A stretch of DNA of 64,000 nucleotides from Trinickia symbiotica (lineage in GTDB: Bacteria > Pseudomonadota > Gammaproteobacteria > Burkholderiales > Burkholderiaceae). The notes beneath the pieces were generated by a model. That model was not told where the DNA came from, did not search any database, and was given only the letters and a program-made list of their open reading frames with translations. The translations under genes and the position numbers were made by a program. Where the stretch lies: positions 434,001 through 498,000 of the forward strand of contig NZ_PTIR01000001.1 in NCBI RefSeq assembly GCF_002934455.1, given 5' to 3'. Positions 1 through 8,181 of this stretch are shown piece by piece (position 1 is the first letter of the stretch; each line of letters opens with the position of its first letter).

Positions 1-1
1 C

Positions 2-529
2 ACGAGCTATCCCCACTTGATCCGGCTGCTGATGGACCGCTCGTTTCGCGCCGAGCAGCTCGCGAAGCTGCATCCCGAGGCGCAGGTCGCGAGCACACTG
101 CCGCAGCTCACGCGCGAGTTCTCTTTCTACGAGATCGCGATCATCACGCGCGCCGGTCCGGCGCGGCTCTTGGGCCTGACCGATCGCGGACACCTCGGCG
201 CGGGCGCGGCGGCCGACATCGCCGTCTATCGCGACGAAGCCGACCGCGAGCGCATGTTCTCGATGCCGGCGTACGTCTTCAAGGACGGCGAGCTGATCGC
301 GCGCGACGGCACGCTGATCGCGGCACCGACCGGGGGCATCCATTTCGTCACACCCGAATTCGACCGCGGCATCGAAAAGACGATCGCCGACTATAGCGAG
401 CGTCATTTGACGACGAATTTCGCGCACGCGGCGATCAGCGACGACGAGGCATGCGTCTGCTGCCGCGGCGGCCGGCTGCTGCCCGTCGAATGTCTCGCCC
501 ATCCGCGCTCGGCGCAACCTTCGCGTTGA
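2..529 (+). CDS. fhcA: formylmethanofuran dehydrogenase subunit A homologue (FhcA), 3' part
   Basis: The window begins inside this gene, and 175 codons remain before TGA at 527-529. The visible part is the C-terminal end of an amidohydrolase-fold protein. It carries the segment GLTDRGHLGAGAAADIAVY, typical of the closing metal-independent strand of this superfamily. In methylotrophic bacteria FhcA is part of the formyltransferase/hydrolase complex that releases formate from formyl-methanofuran in the tetrahydromethanopterin pathway. The assignment rests on this C-terminus plus fhcD and fhcC directly downstream in the order A-D-C. The gene is cut by the window edge, so its start and N-terminal metal ligands cannot be judged. 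fhcD begins 8 bases after the stop. Confidence 0.88.
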   Translation, partial: TSYPHLIRLLMDRSFRAEQLAKLHPEAQVASTLPQLTREFSFYEIAIITRAGPARLLGLTDRGHLGAGAAADIAVYRDEADRERMFSMPAYVFKDGELIARDGTLIAAPTGGIHFVTPEFDRGIEKTIADYSERHLTTNFAHAAISDDEACVCCRGGRLLPVECLAHPRSAQPSR

Positions 530-537
530 ACACCTCC

Positions 538-1491
538 ATGACGAGCCCCCTCGAAATCAACGGCACCGTCATCGACGACACGTTCGCCGAAGCCTTCCCG
601 ATGAAGGCGACGCGGCTCGTCATCACCGCGCACACGCCGACCTGGGCGCGCCACGCGGCGAACTCGCTCGCCGGCTTCGCGACGTCGGTGATCGGTTGCG
701 GCTGCGAGGCCGGCATCGAGCGCGAGTGCGCCGCCGACGAGACGCCCGACGGCCGGCCCGGCGTCGCCGTGCTGCTGTTCGCGGTTTCGTCGAAGGAACT
801 CGCCAAGCAGCTCGGGCGCCGCGTCGGGCAGTGCGTCCTCACGTGCCCGACTACGGCCGTCTATGCCGGCATCGACCCGGCCACGAGCCAGGCACCGCTC
901 TCGGACAACGCCGATCTGGGCAGCCAACTGCGGTTTTTCGGCGACGGCTGGCAGATCTCGAAGATGATCGAGGGCCGCCGCTACTGGCGCGTGCCCGTCA
1001 TGGACGGCGAGTTCGTCTGCGAGGATACGGTGCCCACGGTCAAGGCCGTCGGCGGCGGCAATCTGCTGCTCATCGCGCGCGACACCGAGGCGGCGCTCAC
1101 GGCGACGGAAGCCGCCGTTGCCGCCATGCGCGCGCTGCCGAACGTGATCATGCCGTTTCCGGGCGGCATCGTCCGCTCGGGCTCGAAGGTCGGCTCGAAG
1201 TACGCGGGCGCGACGGCGTCGACCAACGACGCGTTCTGCCCGACGCTGACGGGGCTCACGACGCGCACCGAGCTGACGACGGAAGTCGGCAGCGTGCTCG
1301 AGATCGTGATCGACGGGCTGACCGAGGCCGACGTCGGCGCGGCCATGACGGCCGGCATCGTCGCCGCGACCGCGCTCGGCCGCGACGCGGGCGTGCTGCG
1401 GATTTCGGCCGGCAACTACGGGGGCAAGCTCGGGCCCTATCACTTTCCGCTGCGGCGCCTTTCCGCCGGCGTCGGAGGAAACCGCGCATGA
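538..1491 (+). CDS. fhcD: formylmethanofuran-tetrahydromethanopterin N-formyltransferase (FhcD/Ftr)
   Basis: The enzyme moves the formyl group from formyl-tetrahydromethanopterin to methanofuran in the cytoplasm, as part of the bacterial Fhc complex. The start ATG at 538 gives 317 residues beginning MTSPLEINGT, close to the family length of about 300. In-frame upstream starts exist (for example ATG at 490) but overlap fhcA. Recognisable Ftr segments include the Cys-rich VIGCGCEAGIE region, the VGGGNLLLIA stretch and the C-terminal ISAGNYGGKLGPYHF. The stop overlaps the fhcC start as ATGA (1488-1491), so the two are probably translationally coupled. Confidence 0.92.
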   Translation: MTSPLEINGTVIDDTFAEAFPMKATRLVITAHTPTWARHAANSLAGFATSVIGCGCEAGIERECAADETPDGRPGVAVLLFAVSSKELAKQLGRRVGQCVLTCPTTAVYAGIDPATSQAPLSDNADLGSQLRFFGDGWQISKMIEGRRYWRVPVMDGEFVCEDTVPTVKAVGGGNLLLIARDTEAALTATEAAVAAMRALPNVIMPFPGGIVRSGSKVGSKYAGATASTNDAFCPTLTGLTTRTELTTEVGSVLEIVIDGLTEADVGAAMTAGIVAATALGRDAGVLRISAGNYGGKLGPYHFPLRRLSAGVGGNRA

Positions 1492-2345
1492 GCACGACGA
1501 TCCTGCGCGTCAAGGCGTCGCCCCCCTTTCCCGTCGATGGCTCGCCGCTCACGCCCGAGCGGCTCGATGCGCTGCCGCTCGCATCGGTGGAGCGGCTCGC
1601 CCTGCGAGCCGGCTCTGAGACGCTTGCCGTCGCCGACCTGTTCGACGTTTCGCGCACCGAAGGGGGCGCGCGGGCGACGACGGGCGCCCATGCGGGCGAG
1701 GCCGCGGCACCGGCCGTCGTCATGGAAGGCGACGCGCGCTGGCTCGAACGGCTCGGCGCAGGCATGGATGCCGGCGCGCTCACGGTGCGCGGCCCGATCG
1801 GCGACTACGCCGGCGCGCAAATGCGCGGTGGAACACTGACGATCGAAGGCGACGCCGGCGACTTCGTCGGCTGCGAGATGCGCGGCGGCCGGCTCGCCGT
1901 GGCCGGCGACTGCGGGGATTTCGCGGCCGGCGCGCGCGCGGGCGAGATGGAAGGCATGACGGGCGGCACGCTCACGATCGGCGGCAGCGCCGGCCAACGG
2001 CTGGCCGACCGGATGCGGCGCGGACTCGTGCTCGTCGGCGGCCATTGCGGCGCGTTCGCGGCCTCGCGCCTCGTCGCCGGCACGATCTGCATCGGCGGCC
2101 GGCTCGGCGCACACTATGGGTATGGGATGCGGCGCGGCACGCTCGTGCTCGCCACGCGGCCAGCCGCGTTGCCGGCGACGTTCGTCGAGGGCGGGCGCGG
2201 ATTCGAGGTGTTCTGGGCGCTCTTCGTGCGCAGCCTCGTCACGGCGCCGGCGCCGTTCTCGCGCTTCGCCGCGAACCGGCTTCCCACCCGTTATGCGGGC
2301 GACCTGGCCGTGGACGGACGAGGGGAAATACTGATCGTGGAGTGA
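1488..2345 (+). CDS. fhcC: formylmethanofuran dehydrogenase subunit C (FhcC)
   Basis: This is the structural subunit of the Fhc formyltransferase/hydrolase complex, 285 residues. It has the glutamate-synthase alpha C-terminal-like beta-helix with repeated Gly-x-x-Gly-x-x-x-Gly units, roughly residues 105-225 (for example GPIGDYAGAQMRGG and GDAGDFVGCEMRGG). The ATG at 1488 overlaps the fhcD stop and is preceded by GGAGGA at 1474-1479. The b561 gene downstream starts 95 bases after the stop on the same strand. FhcB is not visible and would be expected upstream of the window. Confidence 0.92.
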   Translation: MSTTILRVKASPPFPVDGSPLTPERLDALPLASVERLALRAGSETLAVADLFDVSRTEGGARATTGAHAGEAAAPAVVMEGDARWLERLGAGMDAGALTVRGPIGDYAGAQMRGGTLTIEGDAGDFVGCEMRGGRLAVAGDCGDFAAGARAGEMEGMTGGTLTIGGSAGQRLADRMRRGLVLVGGHCGAFAASRLVAGTICIGGRLGAHYGYGMRRGTLVLATRPAALPATFVEGGRGFEVFWALFVRSLVTAPAPFSRFAANRLPTRYAGDLAVDGRGEILIVE

Positions 2346-2440
2346 GCCCGCGCATCGAACTCGCGTGCGCCGCGGCGCTCAATGAGGTAAGCATATACGG
2401 TGGTGACAGTCGAAGGAATCGAGTGATCGAGGAGGATGAC

Positions 2441-3121
2441 GTGGATAACTCCGCCGGAAGGACTCATGACTTTCTCGATTCGGCGCCGCGCGCCAAGCGA
2501 GAAAGCGGATCGCGCCCGGAGCGCGAGGGGACGCGTGACGACAGAGACGCGGGCGGCACCGCGCGCTTCGCGCCGGCCCTCATCGTGCTGCACTGGCTGA
2601 TCGGAATCGCGATCCTCGCGCTGATCGCGCTCGGCCTCTATATGGTCGGCCTGCCGAAAGGCCTGCCCGTCAAAGCGACGCTGATCAATCTGCACAAGTC
2701 GCTCGGGCTGACAGTTTTCCTGCTTGTGCTTATCCGTATCGTGGTGCTCGCGGCCGTTCACCGGCCGCCGCTGCCGCCGATGCGACCGTGGCAACGCGCC
2801 GCCGCGCGCACGACGCAGGTTTTTTTATACGTGGGAATGGTCGCGATGCCGGTCACCGGTTATCTCGGCTCCTCTTTCAACACTTACGGCACGCGGTTTT
2901 GGGGCATCTTGCTGCCGAAATGGGGCTGGGACGATGCGGGGCTGCGTGCCATTTTCTTCGGCGCGCATCACGTGATCGCCTTTGCGCTGATCGCGTTGAT
3001 CGTGCTCCATATCGCCGGGGTGGCGAAGCATGAGCTGATCGATCACGACGGCACGCTCGCGAGAATGTTGCCGCGCGGGGCGAAATCGACTGCGAGCGAT
3101 ATGCGGGGGCAGCCGCGATGA
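2441..3121 (+). CDS. cytochrome b561 family membrane protein
   Basis: Four-helix di-heme cytochrome b of the CybB/b561 family, 226 residues. Candidate heme ligands include His51 (VLHWLIG), His85 (NLHKSLG) and His residues near 176-190 in the last helix. Such proteins pass electrons between the quinone pool and periplasmic partners. I chose the GTG at 2441 because AGGAGG lies at 2430-2435. It leaves a charged cytoplasmic N-terminus of about 42 residues before helix 1, longer than usual, so a later start is possible. The TGA overlaps the pqqB ATG (3118-3121). Placed between C1-oxidation and PQQ genes, it could serve a PQQ dehydrogenase, but that is inference. Confidence 0.85.
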   Translation: MDNSAGRTHDFLDSAPRAKRESGSRPEREGTRDDRDAGGTARFAPALIVLHWLIGIAILALIALGLYMVGLPKGLPVKATLINLHKSLGLTVFLLVLIRIVVLAAVHRPPLPPMRPWQRAAARTTQVFLYVGMVAMPVTGYLGSSFNTYGTRFWGILLPKWGWDDAGLRAIFFGAHHVIAFALIALIVLHIAGVAKHELIDHDGTLARMLPRGAKSTASDMRGQPR

Positions 3122-4047
3122 AGATTCGTGTGCTCGGCTCCGCGGCAGGCGGCGGCTTCCCTCAGTGGAATTGCAACTGCAGCAACTGCGACGGCGTGCG
3201 ACGCGGCACCGTCAAAGCGACGCGACGCACACAGTCGTCGATCGCCGTCAGCGCGAACGGCGAGGACTGGCTCCTCGTCAACGCGTCGCCGGATCTGCTG
3301 GCTCAAATCGCCGCGAACCCGGAACTGCAGCCGGCTCGGCAAGCGCGCGACACGGGCATCGCGGCCGTGCTCGTCATGGATGCGCAGATCGATCACGTGA
3401 CCGGTCTTTTGATGCTGCGCGAGCGCGGCGCGCCGCTTCCGCTCTATGCGACCGACGCCGTCTGGGGCGATCTCGGCACGGGCTTCCCGATCGGGCCGAT
3501 CCTCTCGCATTACTGCGGCGTCGAGCATCGTCCGATCGCGCTCGACGGCCGCCCGCTCGACATTCCCGCCCTGCCCGGCGTGCGAATCGATCCGTTGCCG
3601 CTCCTCAGCAAGGCACCGCCCTATTCTCCGCATCGCGCGGCGCCGCAGCGCGGTGACAACATCGGTCTCGTCGTGACGAACCTCGCAACGGGCAGGCGCG
3701 CGTTCTACGCGCCGGGCTTAGGCCAGCTCGAGCCGCACGTGCTCGAGGCGATGCGCGGGGCGGACCTGCTGCTCGTCGACGGCACGACCTGGACCAACGA
3801 CGAAATGATCCGCCTCGGCTTTTCGAAGAAGACGGCGGCCGACATGGGGCATCTCGCGCAGTCGGGCGAGAACGGCATGATCGCCGTGCTCGACTCGATT
3901 TCTGGCGCGCGCGAGCGGCCCCGCCGCAAGGTGCTGATTCACATCAACAACACGAACCCCATCCTGATCGAAGATGGCCCGGAGCGACGCGTGCTCGACG
4001 AGCACGGCATCGAAGTGGCCTACGACGGTATGACGTTCGAGTTGTGA
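3118..4047 (+). CDS. pqqB: pyrroloquinoline quinone biosynthesis protein PqqB
   Basis: PqqB is a metallo-beta-lactamase-fold protein of PQQ synthesis, thought to hydroxylate the Tyr of the Glu-Tyr intermediate. At 309 residues it has the family length. It starts [19 protein letters not shown] and has the CxCxxC metal motif (CNCSNC) near residues 19-24. An [12 protein letters not shown] segment follows near residue 88. Its ATG overlaps the stop of the cytochrome b561 gene, and pqqC begins 14 bases after its stop. Together with pqqC, D and E the identity is secure. Confidence 0.97.
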   Translation: MKIRVLGSAAGGGFPQWNCNCSNCDGVRRGTVKATRRTQSSIAVSANGEDWLLVNASPDLLAQIAANPELQPARQARDTGIAAVLVMDAQIDHVTGLLMLRERGAPLPLYATDAVWGDLGTGFPIGPILSHYCGVEHRPIALDGRPLDIPALPGVRIDPLPLLSKAPPYSPHRAAPQRGDNIGLVVTNLATGRRAFYAPGLGQLEPHVLEAMRGADLLLVDGTTWTNDEMIRLGFSKKTAADMGHLAQSGENGMIAVLDSISGARERPRRKVLIHINNTNPILIEDGPERRVLDEHGIEVAYDGMTFEL

Positions 4048-4061
4048 GGAGACAACCAACA

Positions 4062-4799
4062 ATGGACCTCAACGACACATTCGGCACCGCCCCCGTGCGC
4101 GATGTTGCCCCCACGGAGCCGGCCTGGACCCGCGAGGAATTCGAAGCGCAATTGCGCGCGAAGGGCGCGGCCTATCACATCCATCATCCGTTCAATGTGC
4201 GGATGAATACGGGCGGCGCGTCGCCCGAGCAAATTCGCGGCTGGGTTGCGAACCGGTTCTACTACCAGATCAAGATCCCGCTGAAGGATGCGGCGATTCT
4301 CGCCAACTGCCCAGATCGCGAGACGCGTCGGCTTTGGGTGCTGCGCATCCTCGATCACGACGGCTACGGCGACAACGAGGGCGGCATCGAGGCATGGGCA
4401 CGGCTCGGCGACGCGGTCGGGCTTTCGCGCGACGATCTCTGGTCGCTCAAGCTCGTGACGCCCGGCGTGCGCTTCGCCGTCGATGCGTACGTCAACTTCG
4501 CGCGCCGCGCGCCGTGGCAAGAGGCGGTCTGCTCGTCGTTGACGGAGATGTTCGCGCCGCAGATTCACAAGGACCGCCTGGCATCGTGGCCCGAGCATTA
4601 TCCGTGGATCGAGCCGCAAGGGCTCGCCTATTTCCGTTCGCGCATCGCGCTCGCGCAACGCGACGTCGAGCACGGGCTCAAGGTGACGCTCGATCATTTC
4701 CGGCGGCGCGATCAGCAGGAGCGCGCGCTCACGATCCTGCAGTTCAAGCTCGACATCCTCTGGTCGATGCTCGACTCCATCGAGAAGGCTTTCCCGTGA
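4062..4799 (+). CDS. pqqC: pyrroloquinoline-quinone synthase PqqC
   Basis: Cofactor-free oxidase that carries out ring closure and the eight-electron oxidation of the last PQQ precursor. The protein has 245 residues, the family length, and an all-helical TENA/THI-4-like fold is expected. The hallmark segments [14 protein letters not shown] and [19 protein letters not shown] line the active site. ATG at 4062 is preceded by TGAGGAGA (4045-4052). The TGA overlaps the GTG start of pqqD (4796-4799). An ATG-less extension upstream was not adopted. Confidence 0.97.
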   Translation: MDLNDTFGTAPVRDVAPTEPAWTREEFEAQLRAKGAAYHIHHPFNVRMNTGGASPEQIRGWVANRFYYQIKIPLKDAAILANCPDRETRRLWVLRILDHDGYGDNEGGIEAWARLGDAVGLSRDDLWSLKLVTPGVRFAVDAYVNFARRAPWQEAVCSSLTEMFAPQIHKDRLASWPEHYPWIEPQGLAYFRSRIALAQRDVEHGLKVTLDHFRRRDQQERALTILQFKLDILWSMLDSIEKAFP

Positions 4800-5101
4800 C
4801 GAATCCGAACGCCCCTACACCAGACGATGCGGCGCCGTCGACGCCCTCATCGGCGCACCTGCGCCTCCGATCGCACTTCCGCCTCCAATGGGAAGAGGCG
4901 CAGAACGCCTACGTGATGCTCTATCCTGAAGGGATGGTGAAGCTCAATCAGAGCGCGGCCGAGATTCTGAAGCGCTGCGACGGCACACGGGACATCGACA
5001 TGCTGATTGCCGACCTCGAGAAGGCATTCGACGCGACCGGCATCGGCGGCGAGGTGCGCGCGTTCGTGACGGAGGCGCGCACTCGAGGCTGGCTGGAGTA
5101 G
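4796..5101 (+). CDS. pqqD: PQQ biosynthesis peptide chaperone PqqD
   Basis: PqqD binds the precursor peptide PqqA and presents it to the radical-SAM enzyme PqqE. The sequence is 101 residues with a conserved core from about residue 25: [23 protein letters not shown], then the A-x-I-L-x-x-C-D-G helix. The first 20 or so residues are a poorly conserved Pro/Ser-rich tail. GTG at 4796 overlaps the pqqC stop, and the gene is separate from pqqE (some species fuse them). The pqqE ATG follows 5 bases after the stop. Confidence 0.95.
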   Translation: MTNPNAPTPDDAAPSTPSSAHLRLRSHFRLQWEEAQNAYVMLYPEGMVKLNQSAAEILKRCDGTRDIDMLIADLEKAFDATGIGGEVRAFVTEARTRGWLE

Positions 5102-5106
5102 GCGCC

Positions 5107-6348
5107 ATGACCGATCTCTCCTCTCCCACCGCCGCGGCAACCGCAAGCGCCGAGCGCAAGCCCGAAGGCGTCGCCCCGCCGCTTTGGCTGCTCGCGGAGC
5201 TCACGTACCGCTGCCCGCTCCATTGCGTGTTCTGCTACAACCCGGTCGACTACGCGACGAACGCGCGCGAGCTCGATACCGACCAATGGATCCGTATCCT
5301 GCGCGAGGCACGCGCGCTCGGCGCCGCGCAGCTCGGCTTCTCGGGCGGCGAGCCGCTCATGCGCGACGATCTGGAAATCCTCGTCGGCGAGGCGCGCAAG
5401 CTCGGCTTCTACACGAATCTGATCACGTCGGGCATCGGTCTGACCGATAAACGGCTCGACGACCTGAAGACCGCCGGCCTCGATCACATTCAGCTCTCGT
5501 TTCAGGACTCGACGCAACAGCTTAACGACTTTCTCAGCAGCACACGCACGTTCGATCTCAAGCGGCGTGTGGCGGCTTCGATCAAAGCGCACGGCTTCCC
5601 GATGGTGATGAACTGCGTGCTGCATCGCTACAACCTGCCGCACGTCGACAAGATCATCGAGATGGCACTTGCGATGGGCGCCGAGTACCTCGAGCTCGCC
5701 AACACGCAGTACTACGGCTGGGCCTTTGCCAACCGCGCACAACTCCTGCCGACGCGCGAGCAACTCGAGGCCGCCGAGGCCGTCGTCGAGCGCTATCGCA
5801 AGACGCACGGCGAGCGCTGCCGGATTTTCTTCGTCGTACCCGATTATTTCGAGCGGCGTCCGAAGCGCTGCATGAACGGCTGGGGTGCCGTATTCCTCGG
5901 CGTGGCGCCGGATGGCACCGCGCTGCCGTGTCATGCGGCGCGCGGTTTGCCGGGGCTCACCTTCCCGAACGTCCGCGAGGCATCGCTCGCGGACATCTGG
6001 TACGAAAGCGCGGCGTTCAACCGCTTCCGCGGCTTCGACTGGATGAAGGAGCCGTGCCGCAGCTGCGACGAGAAAACGAACGATCTCGGCGGCTGCCGTT
6101 GCCAGGCCTATCTGCTGACGGGCGATGCGGCGAACGCCGATCCGGTCTGCGACAAGTCGCCCGCGCACGAGCAAGTCGTGCGCTTCGTCGAACGCGCGCG
6201 CGATGCGAGCGAAGCCGCCGCTCTACACGCACACGGGACAACCGCCCCCAACGAGCAGCCGATCCTCTTCCGCAACGACAGCAACTCGCGCAAGCTCGCC
6301 TCGCAAGGCGAGATCCCGATTGAGCCCACGCCGGAGGCACGGCGATGA
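5107..6348 (+). CDS. pqqE: PqqA peptide cyclase PqqE (radical SAM)
   Basis: PqqE forms the carbon-carbon bond between Glu and Tyr of PqqA, the first step of PQQ synthesis. It has 413 residues. The radical-SAM CxxxCxxC motif is Cys36, Cys40 and Cys43 (CPLHCVFC). The SAM GGEP motif is seen in [11 protein letters not shown]. The SPASM domain ligating auxiliary iron-sulfur clusters is at about residues 255-350 ([37 protein letters not shown]). The C-terminal 60 residues are a variable tail. Its stop overlaps the ATG of the response regulator (6345-6348), which is unusual and implies coupled expression. Confidence 0.97.
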   Translation: MTDLSSPTAAATASAERKPEGVAPPLWLLAELTYRCPLHCVFCYNPVDYATNARELDTDQWIRILREARALGAAQLGFSGGEPLMRDDLEILVGEARKLGFYTNLITSGIGLTDKRLDDLKTAGLDHIQLSFQDSTQQLNDFLSSTRTFDLKRRVAASIKAHGFPMVMNCVLHRYNLPHVDKIIEMALAMGAEYLELANTQYYGWAFANRAQLLPTREQLEAAEAVVERYRKTHGERCRIFFVVPDYFERRPKRCMNGWGAVFLGVAPDGTALPCHAARGLPGLTFPNVREASLADIWYESAAFNRFRGFDWMKEPCRSCDEKTNDLGGCRCQAYLLTGDAANADPVCDKSPAHEQVVRFVERARDASEAAALHAHGTTAPNEQPILFRNDSNSRKLASQGEIPIEPTPEARR

Positions 6349-7004
6349 ACAAGGACATTTCAGTGCTGCTCGTCGACGACCATGCCGTCGTCCGCGAAGG
6401 CTACCGGCGGCTGCTCGAAGTGAGCGGCAACGTGCGCGTCTGCGGCGAGGCCGCCGACGCCGCGCAGGCCTACCAGCGGTTTTGCGCGCTGCGACCCGAT
6501 GTCGTCGTCATGGACGTCTCGCTGCCGGGCGCAAGCGGAATCGAGGCGATGCGCAGGATGCACGCCCGGGAGCCCGACGCGCGCGTGCTGATTTTCAGCG
6601 TCCATGAAGATGCGCTCTTCGTGCGTCGCGCGCTCGATGCCGGAGCGCTCGGCTACGTCACGAAGGCGAGCGCTCCCGACGTGCTCGTCGAAGCCGTCGA
6701 CACCGTCGCTCGGCGCGGCAACTATCTGAGCCCCGACGTATCGCGCGCGCTCGCGATGCGCAGCTCGTTCACCGCGGGCCCACCCGGGCGGCAGCTCTCG
6801 GCCCGCGAGTTCGAAGTGCTGCGCATGCTCGCGCAAGGCTATACGCTGCCGACGATCGCCGAAAAGCTCGGTCTTTCGCAGAAGACGGTCGCCAATCACC
6901 AGTCGGCGATCCGGCAGAAGTTCGGCGCGGACAACGGCGTGCAGCTCGCGCAGATTGCGAGCCGCCTCGGGCTTCACCTGACCGGTTCAGCCAGCCCCGC
7001 CTGA
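6345..7004 (+). CDS. NarL/FixJ-type response regulator
   Basis: A 219-residue two-domain regulator. The receiver domain (about 5-120) has acidic residues Asp11-Asp12, phospho-acceptor Asp57 ([10 protein letters not shown]) and Lys107 (GYVTKAS). The C-terminal LuxR-type helix-turn-helix (about 150-205) reads [17 protein letters not shown] then [12 protein letters not shown]. The ATG overlaps the pqqE stop, so it is probably the last gene of the fhc-pqq operon. The last 31 bases overlap, tail to tail, a histidine kinase on the other strand that is the likely partner. By analogy with ExaE/ErbR-type regulators of PQQ alcohol oxidation it may control this island. That is inference. Confidence 0.93.
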   Translation: MNKDISVLLVDDHAVVREGYRRLLEVSGNVRVCGEAADAAQAYQRFCALRPDVVVMDVSLPGASGIEAMRRMHAREPDARVLIFSVHEDALFVRRALDAGALGYVTKASAPDVLVEAVDTVARRGNYLSPDVSRALAMRSSFTAGPPGRQLSAREFEVLRMLAQGYTLPTIAEKLGLSQKTVANHQSAIRQKFGADNGVQLAQIASRLGLHLTGSASPA

Positions 7005-7966
7005 GCCGGGATGCGCGCGCAGACGAAGAAGCCGCCGCCGGGCCGGCTCGCGACGTGAAACTCGCCGCCGAGTGCTTCGACGCGCTCGCGCATGCCGATG
7101 AGCCCGAGCCCGCCGCGCGGGTTGCTCAGGTCCGTGCCGGGACCGTCGTCGGTCAGCGTAACGACGATTTCGTCGGGCTCGCGTGTTCCCCGCACGACGA
7201 AGATCTCGACGTTCGCCCCGCGGGCGAACTTCGATACGTTCGTGAGCCCCTCCTGCACGAACCGGTAGAGCGTGATGTTGAGGGCGTCCGAAAGCCCGCC
7301 GAAGTCGCCGTCGATCGTGAGCGAGAACGAAGCGTTGGGCAGCCGCTCGCGCCAGCCGTCGACGCAGTGCTCGATCGCGGTGGGCAAGCCGAATTCGTCG
7401 AGGCCGACCGGTCTTAGCTGGCGAATCATGCCGCCGATCTGTCGATAAACATGAGTCGCGCTGTCCACGACGCCGAGCGACAATCGATGAATTTCGGGCT
7501 GCGCGCTCGCCGACAAGTCGCGAATACGCGAGGCATCGAGCGAAATCGCGTTCAGGTATTGGCCGAGCTCGTCATGAAGCTCGCGCGCGAGACGACGCCG
7601 CTCGCGCTCTTCGGCATCGCGCGCCTCGCTGCCGAGCTGACGGTTTTCGGCGAGCAGCCGCTCGGCCTGTTGCTCGAGCGCATGCCGCCACGCGAGTTCA
7701 CGTTGCGCTTCGCGATAGCGTCGCCACGCGAACCAGGCGAGACCGACCGCGAGCACGCAAAGGACGACGGGCATCTCGTCGAGTTGAAGGCGCTCCACGC
7801 CGCGCGTCCAACGGTAAAGGTGCTCGCCGAGGTTGAAGATCGCACTGAATGCGAGCGTCAGCACGGTGGCACCGACGACCCAGGCGAGATCGCGCCAGGC
7901 CGCGGCATGCGGCGGTGACGGGCGGGGCGGCGGTGCGCTCGGGCGGTCGCGGTCGGAGGGGCTCAC
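6974..7966 (-). CDS. membrane-bound NarX/DegS-type sensor histidine kinase
   Basis: Using GTG at 7966 the protein has 330 residues. Two transmembrane segments are seen (about 27-46 and 64-82) with only about 17 residues between them, so there is no sizeable periplasmic sensor domain. A coiled coil leads to the HisKA_3 box with His131 (RELHDELGQYLN). The HATPase part has the N box FVQEGLTNVSKFA and G boxes DDGPGTD and GLGLIGMRERVEALGG. Longer in-frame starts exist up to 8182, but their sequence is Arg/Ser-rich and not protein-like. A TACAAT hexamer (7973-7978) lies just upstream of the GTG. It is convergent with the response regulator. Confidence 0.9.
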   Translation of the reverse strand: MSPSDRDRPSAPPPRPSPPHAAAWRDLAWVVGATVLTLAFSAIFNLGEHLYRWTRGVERLQLDEMPVVLCVLAVGLAWFAWRRYREAQRELAWRHALEQQAERLLAENRQLGSEARDAEERERRRLARELHDELGQYLNAISLDASRIRDLSASAQPEIHRLSLGVVDSATHVYRQIGGMIRQLRPVGLDEFGLPTAIEHCVDGWRERLPNASFSLTIDGDFGGLSDALNITLYRFVQEGLTNVSKFARGANVEIFVVRGTREPDEIVVTLTDDGPGTDLSNPRGGLGLIGMRERVEALGGEFHVASRPGGGFFVCARIPAQAGLAEPVR

Positions 7967-8181
7967 GCGCCGATTGTACCGAGGCTCGGCGGCGCAGGAC
8001 ACGGCCATCGCCAACGGGGGAGACGCCCCGTCGTCAGATCGGGAAAACCTCCTGGGTCCGTTACGCCCGCTGCATGCGAAGCTTCGAACAACGCGATTGC
8101 CAGCATCATCGCAAGATGTCCTGCAAGAAGCCGACGAAGCGAGCCTGGCACAACCAGAACAAACCGGCAGGAGTGGAGACA

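Noticed and set aside
2342-3121. PqqA-cytochrome b561 fusion protein
   Set aside because: The in-frame EVSIY segment lacks a ribosome-binding site and has codon use unlike neighbours. AGGAGG before GTG 2441 marks the b561 start. Kept only as a weak finding.
7967-8181. Possible cobalamin riboswitch upstream of the TonB receptor
   Set aside because: No B12-box or matching stems seen in the leader. The purine-rich element near 8168 is simply the ribosome-binding site.
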